Assembly: GCA_023380695.1 (NCBI GenBank)
Contig: JAMCRT010000018.1
Coordinates: forward strand, 1-14,269
Source: Patescibacteria group bacterium
GTDB lineage: Bacteria > Patescibacteriota > Dojkabacteria > JAKAPS01 > JAJZLI01
DNA length: 14,269 bases
Reading direction: 5' to 3'
Of the stretch, positions 1 to 6,728 are shown in pieces. A model generated the notes under the pieces. It made no database searches. It was not told the DNA's origin and saw only the letters and a list, made by a program, of their open reading frames with translations. Numbering within the stretch: position 1 is the first letter of the stretch; the number at the start of each line of letters is the position of its first letter. Both the position numbers and the translations under genes were made by a program.

Positions 1-258
1 ATAGAAACAGAAAATCTATTAAAAATGGGTTTTGTAAAGACAGATCCTGCATTATCCATGATAGGTACCAAAGAAACAATACAATATATTGAAGGGAAAA
101 TAACCATGAGGGAGCTTGAAAATCAAATAAATTTGCATACTATGCAATATATAAAAAAACAGAAAACATTTCTAAAAAGTATAAATGAGAAAAATATTGT
201 ACATTACAATAAAGCTTTTTCATTAATGGATAAAATAATAAACAAATCCCAATTCTAA
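1..258 (+). CDS. miaA: tRNA dimethylallyltransferase (MiaA), C-terminal fragment; 5' end outside window
   Basis: The frame is open from the first base of the window and ends at TAA 256-258, so this is the last 85 codons of a longer gene. The ATG at 25 is probably internal. MiaA transfers a dimethylallyl group to N6 of A37 in tRNAs that read UNN codons. The recognisable part is the C-terminal signature IGTKETIQYIEGKITMREL followed by TMQYIKKQKTFLKS. It aligns with the family pattern 'IGYKE..xYLxG.I.l.EA...xxxxTRxYAKRQxTWF'. The usual TRxYAKRQ is degenerate here (TMQYIKKQ) and the terminal Trp is absent. The nucleotide-binding P-loop lies outside the window. The gene converges on hup and ends inside the loop of the shared hairpin. 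The identification rests on this C-terminal motif only. Confidence 0.8.
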   Translation: METENLLKMGFVKTDPALSMIGTKETIQYIEGKITMRELENQINLHTMQYIKKQKTFLKSINEKNIVHYNKAFSLMDKIINKSQF

Positions 259-273
259 TGGGACTTGTTTATT
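237..273. terminator. Bidirectional hairpin terminator between miaA and hup
   Basis: The arms 237-250 (AATAAACAAATCCC) and 260-273 (GGGACTTGTTTATT) are inverted repeats of 14 bases around a 9-base loop. There is one A-C mismatch when read as plus-strand RNA, which becomes a G-U pair when read as minus-strand RNA. The minus-strand transcript from hup therefore forms a complete stem that ends in a U-rich arm. The miaA stop codon (256-258) sits in the loop. Position and symmetry fit a terminator serving both convergent genes. Confidence 0.75.
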
Positions 274-288
274 GTGTAAAAATCATGC

Positions 289-561
289 TTATTTAACAGC
301 TACTTTTAGTGCTTTTCCAGCTCTAAATGCAGGTGTTTTTGATGCAGGAATGTTAATCTTTGCTCCAGTTTGAGGGTTTCTACCTTCTCTTTGAGATCTT
401 ACTCTTACTTCAAATTTACCAAATCCTGTAAGTAAAACATCATCACCTCTTTTTAGTGCACTTGTTACTACATCTACAAAAGAATCTACTGCTTCTCCAG
501 CTGCTTTCTTTGTAAGACCTGTTTGTGATGCAACTCTATCTACTACTTCTGCCTTTAACAT
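289..561 (-). CDS. hup: HU family nucleoid DNA-binding protein
   Basis: This 90-residue protein has the normal length of HU/IHF subunits. It starts MLKAEVVDRVASQTGLTKK, carries the core GFGKFEVRVRSQREGRNP (46-63) with the Arg-Asn-Pro tip of the DNA-embracing arm at 61-63, and ends with the signature TPAFRAGKALK. HU homodimers bend and compact DNA and assist replication and recombination. It is preceded by an unusually strong Shine-Dalgarno sequence (GGAGGTGA, 569-576 on the minus strand), the only canonical one in the window. Its codon choice is richer in G+C than its neighbours, as expected of a highly expressed gene. It appears to be a single-gene transcript with its own promoter and the terminator at 237-273. 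Confidence 0.95.
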   Translation of the reverse strand: MLKAEVVDRVASQTGLTKKAAGEAVDSFVDVVTSALKRGDDVLLTGFGKFEVRVRSQREGRNPQTGAKINIPASKTPAFRAGKALKVAVK

Positions 562-568
562 TTAAATC

Positions 569-576
569 ACCTCCTC
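569..576 (-). promoter_or_regulatory. Strong Shine-Dalgarno site of hup
   Basis: The minus strand reads TTAGAGGAGGTGATTTAAATG, with GGAGGTGA complementary to the usual 16S rRNA 3' end and well spaced from the ATG (559-561). It fixes the hup start. No comparable site precedes any other gene here. Confidence 0.85.
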
Positions 577-608
577 TAAGAAATACTATAAATAATCAAT
601 TATTTGAA

Positions 609-637
609 ATAATATAACTTTTATACTGTAAATGCAA
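609..637 (-). promoter_or_regulatory. Predicted hup promoter (TTGCAT-17-TATTAT)
   Basis: On the minus strand a -35-like TTGCAT (632-637) is separated by 17 bases from TATTAT (609-614), a 5/6 match to the -10 consensus. It lies about 50 bases upstream of the hup ATG, leaving room for the Shine-Dalgarno sequence. The -35 match is only partial. An 11-base palindrome lies just upstream (646-656). Confidence 0.5.
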
Positions 638-645
638 CATACTTT

Positions 646-656
646 AGGTGTCACCT
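646..656. promoter_or_regulatory. 11-base palindrome upstream of the hup promoter
   Basis: AGGTGTCACCT is a perfect inverted repeat of 5 bases around one central base. It stands out in AT-rich intergenic DNA and lies about 9 bases upstream of the proposed hup -35 box. It could be a protein-binding site, but no family can be named. Confidence 0.3.
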
Positions 657-706
657 CAAAATTGCTCTATCTAAGGCATTATTTAGCCTAAATATTCGTG
701 ATTTTT

Positions 707-1228
707 TTAAGAAACATTGTCTTTAGAAGGATTTTCAAATATTTTTTCTAATTGTTTATCTGTATAAAGCTTTTTAGAATTTTTCATCCTCTGAGTGAAT
801 ATAACTCCATTCATATGATCAACTTCATGTTGTATTAAATGAGCATAAAAACCTTCAAACCTCATCATTCTCCTTTTTCCATATTCATTAAAGTATTCTA
901 CTAATACCCTAGATGGCCTTTTTACTTCACCAAAAAGATTTCCTTCCTTAAGACTCATGCAACCTTCATATTCAACTGATAATTCTTTAGAACTAAAAAC
1001 AATCTTTGGATTAACAACAATACTCCATGAATTATTAAGATATATAACACACATTTTAATATTGTGACCCACTTGAGATGCAGCAAGACCAACACAATTA
1101 TCTACACTTTCTCCGTACATAATCATAGATTTAGCCAAATTCCTTAATTTCTTATCAAAAACCTCTACATTTACTGAACTTTTTTTTAGAGATGGACTAT
1201 CTGTATTTAAAACCTTTATATTTTTCAT
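707..1228 (-). CDS. def: Peptide deformylase
   Basis: This enzyme removes the N-formyl group from the initiator methionine of new proteins, using a metal ion. All three family motifs are present: motif 1 as VGLAASQ (46-52, with the oxyanion Gln52), motif 2 as EGCMS (metal ligand Cys90), and motif 3 as QHEVDH (133-138; ligands His134 and His138, catalytic Glu135). Motif 1 departs slightly from the consensus GxGLAAxQ because its first Gly is Cys45. The length of 173 residues is normal. The ATG overlaps the relA/spoT stop codon by four bases (ATGA, 1225-1228), so it is the last gene of the recA-recJ-relA-def run and is probably translationally coupled. No convincing terminator follows; 145 bases separate it from hup. 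Confidence 0.93.
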   Translation of the reverse strand: MKNIKVLNTDSPSLKKSSVNVEVFDKKLRNLAKSMIMYGESVDNCVGLAASQVGHNIKMCVIYLNNSWSIVVNPKIVFSSKELSVEYEGCMSLKEGNLFGEVKRPSRVLVEYFNEYGKRRMMRFEGFYAHLIQHEVDHMNGVIFTQRMKNSKKLYTDKQLEKIFENPSKDNVS

Positions 1229-3198
1229 AATTGCCTTACCAATTCTACACCTTCAATAAATTGAAGATTATTTATTATATCAGATACATTTCTACTATTT
1301 AATATATCAATATTAAGAAAAATATTAAATTTTTCATCTTTAATCTCTGAGGATATATTCAAAATCTTTAAATCAAGCAATTTTATTTTTTCTAGTATCT
1401 TATTAATATCAAATTCTACAAATCCTTCCAGTAATAATTTAATAGCAAAATATGATTTATCAGATATATCTACTTTATCCCACTGAGCTTTTACAAACTT
1501 ATCTTTAGCTATATCAGCAACATTACTGCATGTATTTTTGTGTATAATCACAGTACCTTCCATTGATATATATCCTAATATTTTATCAAATGGCATAGGA
1601 TTACAACATTTAGCAAATTTTGTAGGAATATCATTTACTCCTTCAATATTAATACCTATCTGTTTACTGGCCTTTTCTTTTTTTATTATTTTTATTTTAC
1701 TTATAGGTGATGTGTGGACTTCTTCTTTAACCTCTTCTATTTTACTAGTATCTTCTTTCTCTCTTAAAAATCTTCTTATTTTCTGTTTTACAGATGACAT
1801 TTTTGCGATATCTACCCAATCACTGTGTGCTAGAAATTTATTTTTAGAAACCAATATTTCAACAACATCACCGGTTTGTAATTTATAATCTAGAGAAACC
1901 ATTTTCCCATTTACTTTTGCTCCAATCATTGAATTACCCACTTGAGTATGAACCATATATGCAAAATCTATTGGAGTAGAATCTTTTTCTAATTCCTTTA
2001 CAAAACCTTTTGGTGTAAGAACATAAATTCTATTTTTAAAAATATCAAGATCACTGTGATTGTCATTATTTCTCCATAAAACAAGATTTTTAATCCATAG
2101 GAATTTATTTGATATATTAGAAGATGAATTTCCTTTTAATTTATATGCTATATGTGAAGCTGGTCCATATTCATTATATTCATGCATTTCATAAGTTTTT
2201 ATTTGAATTTCAACTATTCTATCATCAAATGCATAAACACTTGTTTGCAGAGTTTTAAATCCATTAGGTTTTGGACGGGCAATATAATCATCAAATTCAC
2301 TGCTAATATATTGAAAAAGTGTATGTATAATACCTAGGGTCTTATAGCACATCTCAACATTATCAACCAAAATAGTAAAAGCTATTAAATCATTTAATTT
2401 TGATATATAAGAGATATCAAAATATCCATTTAAACGTAATACTTTTTTATATATGCTATAAATATTTTTTCTTCTACCAAATATTTCATAATGCACTAAG
2501 TTCTTATCTAATTCTTTTTTAATATGATTTATAAATTTATCAGAGAAAATTTCAAAATCTTTAATTTCTTTTTCAAGAAATGATTGTATTATGTGATATT
2601 CCTTCCTGCAAAGAATAGAAAAACATATATCATCTAACTGGGCTTTTAAAGAATTCATTCCCAAGTATTCTGCAAGAGGAGAATATATATTCATTGTCTC
2701 TTTTGCATATGATTTCTGTTTAGTTTTTGGTAAACCTCTTATTGTATAAATATTGTGTAATCTATCAACAAGTTTCAATATTACTATCCTTATATCTTCA
2801 GAGGATGCAATAAGAAATTTTCTAACATTTTCAAAATTCTGATTATCACTATCAGAATTGTCAGTTAAGCGTGAAATCTTGGTTACTCCATCTACAATTC
2901 TTGCTATATCTTCTCCAAATTCTTCTTTTATATTATCTAATGTAATATCAGTATCTTCTATAATGTCATGTAATATTGCAGCAATAATTGTGTTACCATC
3001 TAGTTTTAAAGATACCAATATATTAGCAACTGCTAAAGGATGATAGATATATTCCTCACCGGTATTTCTAAAAGTATTACTATGTGCAATAGATGCTCTG
3101 CTATAAGCATTCTTTAATAAAGGAAAATCAATAATAATATTGTTTCTTTTAATACTCTCTAAAAGGTCATTAAATGTTACAAGTTGGTTATTTTGCAT
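1225..3198 (-). CDS. rel: Bifunctional (p)ppGpp synthetase/hydrolase, long RelA/SpoT (Rel) type
   Basis: This 657-residue protein has the full long-RSH layout and would make and degrade the alarmone (p)ppGpp in response to starvation. The HD hydrolase domain keeps His53, the HDIIED motif (77-82) and DRLHN (145-149), so hydrolysis should be intact. The synthetase domain (about 235-355) has GRRKNIYSIYKK, the Mg-binding Asp270 and EIQIKT (330-335). However, the acceptor motif reads NGFKTLQT (312-319) instead of NGYQSLHT, and the Arg expected after DLIAF is Thr275. A TGS domain (about 389-450), the conserved Cys cluster KCCNP (530-534) and a C-terminal ACT-like domain (about 582-657) follow. The start lies 4 bases after the recJ stop with no clear Shine-Dalgarno sequence. 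Naming as rel, relA or spoT is a matter of convention. Confidence 0.93.
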   Translation of the reverse strand: MQNNQLVTFNDLLESIKRNNIIIDFPLLKNAYSRASIAHSNTFRNTGEEYIYHPLAVANILVSLKLDGNTIIAAILHDIIEDTDITLDNIKEEFGEDIARIVDGVTKISRLTDNSDSDNQNFENVRKFLIASSEDIRIVILKLVDRLHNIYTIRGLPKTKQKSYAKETMNIYSPLAEYLGMNSLKAQLDDICFSILCRKEYHIIQSFLEKEIKDFEIFSDKFINHIKKELDKNLVHYEIFGRRKNIYSIYKKVLRLNGYFDISYISKLNDLIAFTILVDNVEMCYKTLGIIHTLFQYISSEFDDYIARPKPNGFKTLQTSVYAFDDRIVEIQIKTYEMHEYNEYGPASHIAYKLKGNSSSNISNKFLWIKNLVLWRNNDNHSDLDIFKNRIYVLTPKGFVKELEKDSTPIDFAYMVHTQVGNSMIGAKVNGKMVSLDYKLQTGDVVEILVSKNKFLAHSDWVDIAKMSSVKQKIRRFLREKEDTSKIEEVKEEVHTSPISKIKIIKKEKASKQIGINIEGVNDIPTKFAKCCNPMPFDKILGYISMEGTVIIHKNTCSNVADIAKDKFVKAQWDKVDISDKSYFAIKLLLEGFVEFDINKILEKIKLLDLKILNISSEIKDEKFNIFLNIDILNSRNVSDIINNLQFIEGVELVRQL

Positions 3199-3202
3199 AT
3201 TA

Positions 3203-4861
3203 TCATATAATTTTAGCCTTCAAATCAATAATTTTCAATTGGAGTGTTTTTTTATTATTCCATTCATTGATGTCAATATGGAATACCAAATCAACATAGC
3301 TAAAATCTATAATTTGCTTTGGTGAATATACTGAGCTAAACCATATTGCATCAAACAATACTCCACCATTTTTATCACTAATTTTCATCTTCACAAATTT
3401 TTCATTTTCACCAACATTATATGCCAACAACACTTTTGTATTTTGTGCTAAAAATACAGGTTCAGGATTTAAAACTCCATATGGCTTTAGAACTTGAAGC
3501 TCACTATATAAATCAAAAGTAATATCCTCTAGATTTATTACCGAATCAATATTTATTACTTTATCAAAACTTTTATTTTTAAAAGATTTTTTTGCAAGAT
3601 TTTCTAGATTTATTCTTAATTTTTCAATATTCTTTTTCCTTATTTTTAAACCCGCAGCATATTTATGTCCACCAAAACTCTCTAAAATATCAGAATTCAT
3701 TTGTAAATATTCAACAATATTAAAATCTTTAATACTCCTTGCAGATCCAGTATATAAATCACCTTCCTTTGCTGTTAGGGCAATTGTGGGTTTACCTGTC
3801 TCTTCTGTTATTCTTCCTGCAATAAGTCCTACAATACCCTCATTCCAATTATCATCTTCTACTACATTAAAATTGTCAGAATAGTTTATTTGTTTCATTG
3901 CTTTTTCTACGCTACTTCTCATTATTTTTTGCCTTTCCATATTCATATTATGTAACTTCAAGGCAAATTTATGTGCAGTATTATCATCTGTAGATAACAA
4001 AAGATTTAGTCCATCAAATGCATCATATAATCTTCCCGCTGCATTAAGTTTAGGCCCTAGAACAAAGCCTAAATGGTAAGTATCTGCAACTTCAACTGAA
4101 GATACACTCATTAAATGTTTTATTCCCAATCTATTTTTACTATTGATAATATCTATTCCTTTTCTGAGCATATATCTATTCTCTCCAATAGTTGGAACTA
4201 CATCACAAACAATAGACAACGATACTAAATCAAGGTATGAAGATAGATCATACTTACCATTGTTTAAAGCATTAATTAATTTGAATGCAACTCCTGCACC
4301 TGTTAAATCAGTATATTCATAACCTAAAGATGGGTGTATTATTGCGTATGCATCTGGTAATTTTGTATCTAGCAAATGATGGTCTGTAATAATTACATCA
4401 ATACTTAAGCTATTTGCAAGCTTAACATTTTCAATATCTCGTATACCACAATCAACAGTAATTATTAAAGAATAATTATTTTCCTTAGCTTCTTTAATTC
4501 TTTTAGAATTTAGTCCATATCCATCAGTAAATCTTGATGGTAGAAATGGATCTACATTTGCTTTCATTTTGGTTTTAAGAAAATCAAAAAGAAGACTTGT
4601 ACCTGTTATTCCATCAACATCATAATCACCATATACAAGAATTTTTTCTTTGTTTGCAGTAGCACTTTCAATACGCCCTATTGCTTTTTTCATGTCTTGG
4701 AATTTAAATGGATCACCAACAGTAGATGGATTTAAAAATTCTAATACATATTCTTTTTCGATATTACGATTGAAAAGTATCTGTTTCAATAAAGGTGACA
4801 ATGAAATATCATTAAGTACATTGGGCTCATCTAATTTAGGATATATATTCCATAATGTCAT
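3203..4861 (-). CDS. recJ: Single-stranded-DNA-specific exonuclease RecJ
   Basis: RecJ degrades single-stranded DNA 5' to 3' and serves recombination and mismatch or base-excision repair. DHH-family motifs appear in order: YGDYDVDG (77-84), VDCG (136-139), TDHH (159-162), HPS (176-178) and TGAGVAFKL. These are followed by LGPKLNAAGRL (268-278), a VGLIAGR segment and the DHHA1 motif GGHKYAAG (397-404). The last ~110 residues form the expected OB-fold region. At 552 residues it is at the short end of the family. The ATG overlaps the recA stop by four bases (ATGA 4858-4861), and GAGAG lies just upstream. It ends TGA followed directly by TAA, four bases before the relA/spoT start, in a recA-led transcription unit. 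Confidence 0.95.
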   Translation of the reverse strand: MTLWNIYPKLDEPNVLNDISLSPLLKQILFNRNIEKEYVLEFLNPSTVGDPFKFQDMKKAIGRIESATANKEKILVYGDYDVDGITGTSLLFDFLKTKMKANVDPFLPSRFTDGYGLNSKRIKEAKENNYSLIITVDCGIRDIENVKLANSLSIDVIITDHHLLDTKLPDAYAIIHPSLGYEYTDLTGAGVAFKLINALNNGKYDLSSYLDLVSLSIVCDVVPTIGENRYMLRKGIDIINSKNRLGIKHLMSVSSVEVADTYHLGFVLGPKLNAAGRLYDAFDGLNLLLSTDDNTAHKFALKLHNMNMERQKIMRSSVEKAMKQINYSDNFNVVEDDNWNEGIVGLIAGRITEETGKPTIALTAKEGDLYTGSARSIKDFNIVEYLQMNSDILESFGGHKYAAGLKIRKKNIEKLRINLENLAKKSFKNKSFDKVINIDSVINLEDITFDLYSELQVLKPYGVLNPEPVFLAQNTKVLLAYNVGENEKFVKMKISDKNGGVLFDAIWFSSVYSPKQIIDFSYVDLVFHIDINEWNNKKTLQLKIIDLKAKII

Positions 4862-5871
4862 ATTCTCTCACGTATTTCATTTTCCAGTTGTGAGTATAAA
4901 CTCTTATCTTCTATTAATACATTTCTCATACTTTCCTTACCTTGAGCCAGCTGTTTATCTCCCATCTTATACCATGTACCAGATCTTTCCAATATTCCCA
5001 AAGTTACAGCTGTATCTATTAGTGCAGATTCTTTAGATATCCCTTCGGCAAACAAAATATCAAAAAATGCTTCTTTAAATGGAGGTGCCATCTTATTTTT
5101 TACCACTTTTGCAAGAACTGTATGACCAACAATATTCTCTCCTTTAACAATTCTTTCTTTTTTTCTCACATCAATCCTTACTGATGAATAAAACTTTAAT
5201 GCATTACCCCCAGATGTTACTTCTGGAGATCCAAATATCACTCCTATTTTTGATCTTAATTGATTAATAAATATGATAGTACAATTTGATCTTGCAGCAA
5301 TAGATGTAAGTTTTCTCATAGCCTTAGACATCAATCTTGCCTGAAGACCAATAGTTGTATCTGACATTTCACCTTCAATCTCAGCTTTTGGTGTAAGTGC
5401 AGCAACAGAATCAATTACTACTACACCAATTGAACCCGACCTTATTAAGGTTTCTACTATTTCTAGTGCTTGTTCACCATAATCTGGTTGAGATAATAAC
5501 AATTCATCAATATTAACACCAATTTTCTTTGCATATTGTGGATCAAGTGCATGCTCTGCATCAATATATACAGCTTTGCCTCCACTTTTTTGAGCTTCAG
5601 CAATAATATGAAGTGCTAATGTAGTCTTACCTGAACTTTCAGGTCCATATATCTCTATAATTCTACCCCTTGGAACTCCTCCAATACCTAGTGCATAATC
5701 TAGAGATAATGCTCCAGTTGAATAAACTTCCATTTTCACTTGGGGTCTATCTCCCATTTTCATAACAGCACCAATACCATGCTGTTTTTCAATTTGAGAT
5801 AGAGCTATATTTAATGTTTCATCTTTATCAAAATCTTTATTTACTTGAGTATCCTTGCTCTTTTGTGCCAT
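4858..5871 (-). CDS. recA: Recombinase RecA
   Basis: RecA forms filaments on single-stranded DNA, catalyses strand exchange and, where a LexA system exists, triggers the SOS response. The Walker A motif GPESSGKT is at 76-83, the catalytic Glu is in DAEHALD (104-110), Walker B is VVVIDSVAAL, and the L2 DNA-binding region runs NQLRSKIGVIFGSPEVTSGG (203-222). The length of 337 residues is slightly short because the acidic C-terminal tail seen in many RecAs is missing. The start agrees with the family N-terminus, and no Shine-Dalgarno sequence is visible. It is the first gene of a run with recJ, relA/spoT and def. I see no obvious LexA-type box between promoter and start. Confidence 0.97.
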   Translation of the reverse strand: MAQKSKDTQVNKDFDKDETLNIALSQIEKQHGIGAVMKMGDRPQVKMEVYSTGALSLDYALGIGGVPRGRIIEIYGPESSGKTTLALHIIAEAQKSGGKAVYIDAEHALDPQYAKKIGVNIDELLLSQPDYGEQALEIVETLIRSGSIGVVVIDSVAALTPKAEIEGEMSDTTIGLQARLMSKAMRKLTSIAARSNCTIIFINQLRSKIGVIFGSPEVTSGGNALKFYSSVRIDVRKKERIVKGENIVGHTVLAKVVKNKMAPPFKEAFFDILFAEGISKESALIDTAVTLGILERSGTWYKMGDKQLAQGKESMRNVLIEDKSLYSQLENEIRERI

Positions 5872-5907
5872 TTAAAAATATACTTATATAAATTATGTAT
5901 TAAACAT

Positions 5908-5936
5908 ATTATAGCAAAAAAAATAAGAAATTCTAA
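5908..5936 (-). promoter_or_regulatory. Predicted recA operon promoter with extended -10
   Basis: The minus strand reads TGCTATAAT, a perfect extended -10 (TGn plus TATAAT; the hexamer is 5908-5913). A weak -35 (TTAGAA, 5931-5936) lies 17 bases upstream. The predicted start leaves a leader of about 30 bases before the recA ATG. An extended -10 would compensate for the poor -35. Confidence 0.6.
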
Positions 5937-5955
5937 TCAATAAAAAGTACTTATA

Positions 5956-5975
5956 ATATCTATATATTTAGATAT
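5956..5975 (-). terminator. Weak AT-only hairpin after the repeat-protein gene
   Basis: ATATCTA (5956-5962) and TAGATAT (5969-5975) form a 7-base inverted repeat around a 6-base loop. It lies about 13 bases after the stop of the 5988-6626 gene, and a short T-run (TTTTT) follows about ten bases further on the minus strand. The stem has one G-C pair per arm, so it is a weak terminator at best. It could instead be a binding site upstream of the recA promoter. Confidence 0.3.
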
Positions 5976-5987
5976 AGTATTTATCTG

Positions 5988-6626
5988 TTAATCAGATTCC
6001 TTAAAATATATTCTGCCTCCAATGCATTGCCTTTCATCAAGAGTTCTTATTTGAGTTTTTAATGGTTTTCTTCGAGGATTAACACAATACACATCACCAC
6101 CAATAAAACATAAATTACCTAAATTAGAGATATTGGAGCTGTTAAATTTTACATTACCACCAATTGATAAAAGACTCCCTAGATTTTGTATATTTGCATT
6201 TTCGAAATCTACATTTCCACCTATATATAACAATCTCTCAAATTCCTTAAACTGTGCACCATAGAAATTTACATTACCTAATATATATTGCAAATTCTTA
6301 AACATCATCCTTCGTAAATGAAGATTAATTGATGGTAAAAGTACAACTGTCCTATTATTAACATCTTGTGGTAGTAGAGCTACTTCTCCTCTATTACACC
6401 CATATAGATTTGCAAGATCTTCTCTATTATCTCTTAAACTTCGTATTTCTAAGAGTCTATGATAAATACTGCCTTCATCTACTACATTTCGTATCTCAAC
6501 TGGAGGATTATATACAAGTGCAAGATCTGTCCTACTAATATCTTCTCCATATTTTATTCTATACAAAATAGATGATAATCTTGAATCAAAACTATCTTCT
6601 CCCAATTCTCCTTGTTCGTATTTCAT
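5988..6626 (-). CDS. Unrecognised protein with 20-residue IGGNVxF repeats
   Basis: I do not recognise a named family for this 212-residue protein. Its second half is a regular solenoid with an exact 20-residue period. ILGNVNF (115-121), IGGNVDF (135-141), IGGNVKF (155-161) and IGGDVYC (175-181) recur, each followed by a stretch of the type (N/S)xxIxNLGxLxxI. A last partial copy, IGGRIYF, is at 202-208. The pattern resembles leucine-rich or receptor-L-like beta-solenoids (LxxLxxIGGxLxI), which usually bind other proteins or carbohydrates. The first ~90 residues are charged, with no signal peptide or membrane helix, so it is probably cytoplasmic. It is transcribed divergently from the 6729 gene from a promoter only ten bases upstream of the ATG, with no Shine-Dalgarno sequence. 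The coding call is firm because the repeats are conserved at the protein level; the function is unknown. Confidence 0.8.
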   Translation of the reverse strand: MKYEQGELGEDSFDSRLSSILYRIKYGEDISRTDLALVYNPPVEIRNVVDEGSIYHRLLEIRSLRDNREDLANLYGCNRGEVALLPQDVNNRTVVLLPSINLHLRRMMFKNLQYILGNVNFYGAQFKEFERLLYIGGNVDFENANIQNLGSLLSIGGNVKFNSSNISNLGNLCFIGGDVYCVNPRRKPLKTQIRTLDERQCIGGRIYFKESD

Positions 6627-6636
6627 AATGGAATAT

Positions 6637-6665
6637 ATTATAAGTCATATTTTGTTTTTAATCAA
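6637..6665 (-). promoter_or_regulatory. Promoter of the repeat-protein gene (TTGATT-17-TATAAT)
   Basis: On the minus strand TTGATT (6660-6665) and a perfect TATAAT (6637-6642) are 17 bases apart. The -10 box ends ten bases before the ATG (6624-6626), so the predicted transcript has a leader of only a few bases. Its -35 lies four bases from the -35 of the divergent promoter at 6670. Confidence 0.7.
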
Positions 6666-6669
6666 ATGC

Positions 6670-6698
6670 TTGACAAAATATATATCTTATAGTATACT
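6670..6698 (+). promoter_or_regulatory. Promoter of the 6729 gene (TTGACA-17-TATACT)
   Basis: TTGACA (6670-6675) is a perfect -35, and TATACT (6693-6698), 17 bases away, is a 5/6 -10. It is the best sigma-70-type promoter in the window. The predicted leader is about 24 bases and contains no Shine-Dalgarno sequence. The -10 lies inside a 16-base palindrome (6687-6702). Confidence 0.75.
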
Positions 6699-6702
6699 AT
6701 AA
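6687..6702. promoter_or_regulatory. 16-base perfect palindrome over the -10 box, possible operator
   Basis: TTATAGTATACTATAA equals its own reverse complement and spans the -10 element at 6693-6698. A repressor bound here would block the rightward promoter. Because it sits about 25 bases from the divergent -35, it could also influence the leftward one. AT-rich DNA yields palindromes by chance, so this remains a candidate. Confidence 0.45.
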
Positions 6703-6728
6703 TTTGTTAATTTATTTAATATAATATT

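Noticed and set aside
672..690. Hairpin AGGC...GCCT after def as a terminator
   Set aside because: The continuous stem is only four base pairs beside a mismatch, and no T-run follows on the minus strand.
4650..5036. 128-codon plus-strand open frame across the recJ-recA junction, and similar frames inside relA/spoT, dnaB and ctpA
   Set aside because: They lie entirely opposite strongly conserved genes, have low-complexity Ser/Ile/Phe-rich translations typical of antisense frames, and lack start signals.
5872..5987. LexA-type SOS box upstream of recA
   Set aside because: I looked for GAAC/GTTC-like or CTG/CAG-spaced palindromes near the promoter and found only the AT-rich repeat at 5956-5975, which is too weak to call.
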